This document shows, one piece after another, positions 62,441 through 64,000 of a DNA stretch of 64,000 nt. The notes under the pieces are model-generated. The model was given only the letters and a program-made list of their open reading frames with translations, searched no databases and had not been told where the DNA came from. Position 1 is the first letter of the stretch. Each line of letters begins with the position of its first letter. Source of the stretch: Novosphingobium sp. (lineage in GTDB: Bacteria; Pseudomonadota; Alphaproteobacteria; Sphingomonadales; Sphingomonadaceae); assembly GCA_017745295.1 (NCBI GenBank), contig JAGHZR010000014.1, positions 1 through 64,000 of the forward strand, written 5' to 3'. A program made the position numbers and the translations under genes.

Positions 62441-63475
62441 TCAATAGATCATCGCATCGTCGCTCTTGGGATCGACGAGCATGATCTCGCCGCGGTCGCC
62501 CAGCGACTTGGCGAGGCGAACCAGCGACGTCTGCGCTTCCTCGCATTCGCGGGCGCGGACCGGCCCCATCGCAGCCATGTCGTCGCGCATCAGCTTGGCG
62601 GCGCGTTCGGTCATGGCGTTGAAGAAGAGCTTCTTCATCTCTTCCGGCGAACCCTTGAGCGCCAGCGCCAGCTCGCGCTTGTTGCAATTGCGGACGATCG
62701 TCTGGATCGCCGCCGGCAGCAGGTTGCCAAGGTCCTCGAACGTGAACATGAGCGCGCGGATGCGCTCCGCCGATTCCGGCGCCTTCTCGTCGAGTGCGCC
62801 GAGCATGGCTTCCTCGGTCGAGCGGTCGAGCGCGTTGAACAGCTCGGCCATCGTCTCGTGCGGATCGCGGCGCTGGGCGCGCGAGAGGTTGGTCATGAAC
62901 TCGCTCTTGAGCGTCTGTTCGACCTGGACGATCACGTCCTTCTGCACCGTATCCATGCGCAGCATGCGCATGACGACATCGGTGGCGAAATCGCGCGGCA
63001 GTTCGGCCAGCACCCGCGCGGCATGGTCCGGGCGCAGCTTGTGCAGGATCACCGCGACGGTCTGGGGATATTCGTTCTTGAGATAGCCCGCGAGCACCGC
63101 CTCGCTGACGTTGGACAGCTTGTCCCACATCGTCCGGCCGGAAGGACCGCGAATGTCCTCCATGATCTCCTTCACGCGGTCCGCCGAGAGGATGCCTTCC
63201 AGCAGCCTTTCGGTGGTCTCGTAGGAGCCGTGGAGCGTCGCCATGCTCGAGACTTCGCCCGAGAACTGCACGAGTAGATGCTCGACGACGACCGAAGGCA
63301 CCCGGCCGAGCTGGGCGATCGTGGAGGACAGCTCCTTGATCTCGTCGGTATTCAGCTGCTCCCAGATCGGACCGCCATGATCGCGCCCGAGCGCGAGCAT
63401 CAACGCGGCAGCGCGCTGCATTCCCGAGTATTTCTTGAGCTCCGGCGGCTCAACCACCGCGGCCATCATCGTCAC
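62441..63475 (-). CDS. fliG: Flagellar motor switch protein FliG
   Basis: 344 aa. Three FliG domains; the middle EHPQ-like region (LKNEYPQTVAVILHKLRPDHAARVLAELP) and a charged C-terminal helix (MKKLFFNAMTERAAKLMRDDMAAMGPVRARECEEAQTSLVRLAKSL) that interacts with the stator. Torque generation and rotation switching. A 232-base gap separates it from fliH, with no gene seen. Confidence 0.96.
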   Translation of the reverse strand: MTMMAAVVEPPELKKYSGMQRAAALMLALGRDHGGPIWEQLNTDEIKELSSTIAQLGRVPSVVVEHLLVQFSGEVSSMATLHGSYETTERLLEGILSADRVKEIMEDIRGPSGRTMWDKLSNVSEAVLAGYLKNEYPQTVAVILHKLRPDHAARVLAELPRDFATDVVMRMLRMDTVQKDVIVQVEQTLKSEFMTNLSRAQRRDPHETMAELFNALDRSTEEAMLGALDEKAPESAERIRALMFTFEDLGNLLPAAIQTIVRNCNKRELALALKGSPEEMKKLFFNAMTERAAKLMRDDMAAMGPVRARECEEAQTSLVRLAKSLGDRGEIMLVDPKSDDAMIY

Positions 63476-63531
63476 TTCGATACCCCCGAAAAATTGCTCG
63501 ATCCCGTACGGTCAGGGCCTCGTTCCCTCTA

Positions 63532-63555
63532 TTTATAGGAGGAAGGTCAGCGCAA
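63532..63555 (-). promoter_or_regulatory. Possible fliG promoter, TTGC-N14-TATAAA
   Basis: Reverse strand: TTGC (63555-63552), 14 bases, TATAAA (63537-63532), about 60 bases before the fliG start. Matches the arrangement upstream of fliF. Confidence 0.35.
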
Positions 63556-63562
63556 CGGCCGG

Positions 63563-64000
63563 ATGGAGACAGAATTGGCGATAAATTTAAACAATGGGTT
63601 GATAGGTCTGTCGGTTCTCGGCGGAACGAGCGCCTATTCGAGCCTTTCCAGCTCCCTTGCCACCCTGGACAGCGCTGCCGTCCTCAAGGCGAAGAAGGGA
63701 TTCACGCTCGCCGAACCGAAGGCCACGCTGCCCTGGCAGGAGGAAGCTGACACCCGCCCGGTGAGCGCCCAGATCCAGTCGATTAAGCAGATGCTGTCGC
63801 TCGTCGACAGCAAGAAGGACAGTTCGCTGGGGGATCTGCCCGACGTCCAGACCGCCTTCACCGCCTACAAGGCACTCGACCGCCTGCGCATCCTGGCCGA
63901 AAGCGCCGCCAAGGCCACGACGTCCTCTGCGGAACGCGCATCCCTTCAAAAGACGTTCGCGCAGGGCCTTCTCGATCTTCAGTCCTTCCTCGGCTCTGCC
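63563..64000 (+). CDS. Unknown protein, N-terminal part, divergent from fliG (runs off right edge)
   Basis: An open frame of 146 codons to the window end. It starts METELAINLNNGLIGLSVLG and is Ser/Ala/Leu-rich with predicted helices (IQSIKQMLSLVDSKKDSSLGDLPDVQTAFTAYKALDRLRILAESAA). A TTG at 63575 with GGAG six bases upstream may be the true start, giving MAINLNNGLIG. Codon use and composition look like coding sequence; the reverse frames there do not. I do not recognise the family. Its place at the end of a flagellar cluster suggests a flagellar role, but this is only context. Confidence 0.75.
   Translation, partial: METELAINLNNGLIGLSVLGGTSAYSSLSSSLATLDSAAVLKAKKGFTLAEPKATLPWQEEADTRPVSAQIQSIKQMLSLVDSKKDSSLGDLPDVQTAFTAYKALDRLRILAESAAKATTSSAERASLQKTFAQGLLDLQSFLGSA

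Overview
The window is high-GC alphaproteobacterial DNA, most likely from a member of the Sphingomonadaceae (Novosphingobium or a relative). This rests on gene content: GcrA, several TonB-dependent receptors, FecI/FecR signalling, a sphingan-type exopolysaccharide locus, and short REP-like palindromes of the type common in this family. I ran no database search, so the taxonomy is an inference.

Layout. 1-1753 (-): start of a cytochrome bo3 oxidase operon (cyoA, partial cyoB), divergent from an MFS transporter (1904-3259) and a TonB-dependent receptor (3500-5941). 6031-12396 (-): a tripartite RND efflux operon (small unknown protein, adaptor, RND pump, outer-membrane channel). Its TetR-type repressor (13014-13625) and three matching TACC-N4-GGTA operators lie upstream. 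13719-15946: ferredoxin-NADP reductase, then the divergent pair ohrR/ohr for organic hydroperoxide defence. 16380-20341: sigma factor, FecR and a TonB-dependent transducer, a cell-surface signalling unit.

20586-44724: a 24-kb exopolysaccharide/O-glycan locus. It has an export lipoprotein and outer-membrane barrel, glycosyltransferases, a membrane-anchored polysaccharide lyase, Wzy- and Wzx-like proteins, a Wzc-like tyrosine autokinase, a priming sugar transferase, and an ATP-grasp/HAD pair. A GT39-like membrane glycosyltransferase follows, then a five-gene CDP-sugar cassette predicted to make a branched deoxysugar. A polyprenyl-phosphate glycosyltransferase and a GtrA-like membrane protein close the locus. 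REP-like repeats sit at several internal module boundaries.

45180-46890: a tail-collar (MdpB-like) protein, a small companion and a GNAT acetyltransferase. 46996-50118: a large TonB-dependent receptor. 50715-53864: tRNA-Ser(CGA), hspQ, an ABC-2 permease, gcrA and a periplasmic cyclophilin. 54226-54573: a small unknown gene behind a perfect FNR-type box. 54668-63475 (-): flagellar genes flgD, fliK, flhA, an flbD-like regulator without AAA+ domain, fliN, fliF, fliH and fliG. A divergent gene runs off the right edge.

The parts most worth following up are the CDP-sugar cassette, whose C-3 dehydratase-like enzyme lacks the iron-sulfur cysteines and whose reductase lacks the catalytic lysine, the ATP-grasp/HAD pair, and two autoregulated repressor genes whose promoters predict leaderless mRNAs. 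I see no CRISPR array, insertion sequence, prophage or rRNA gene.
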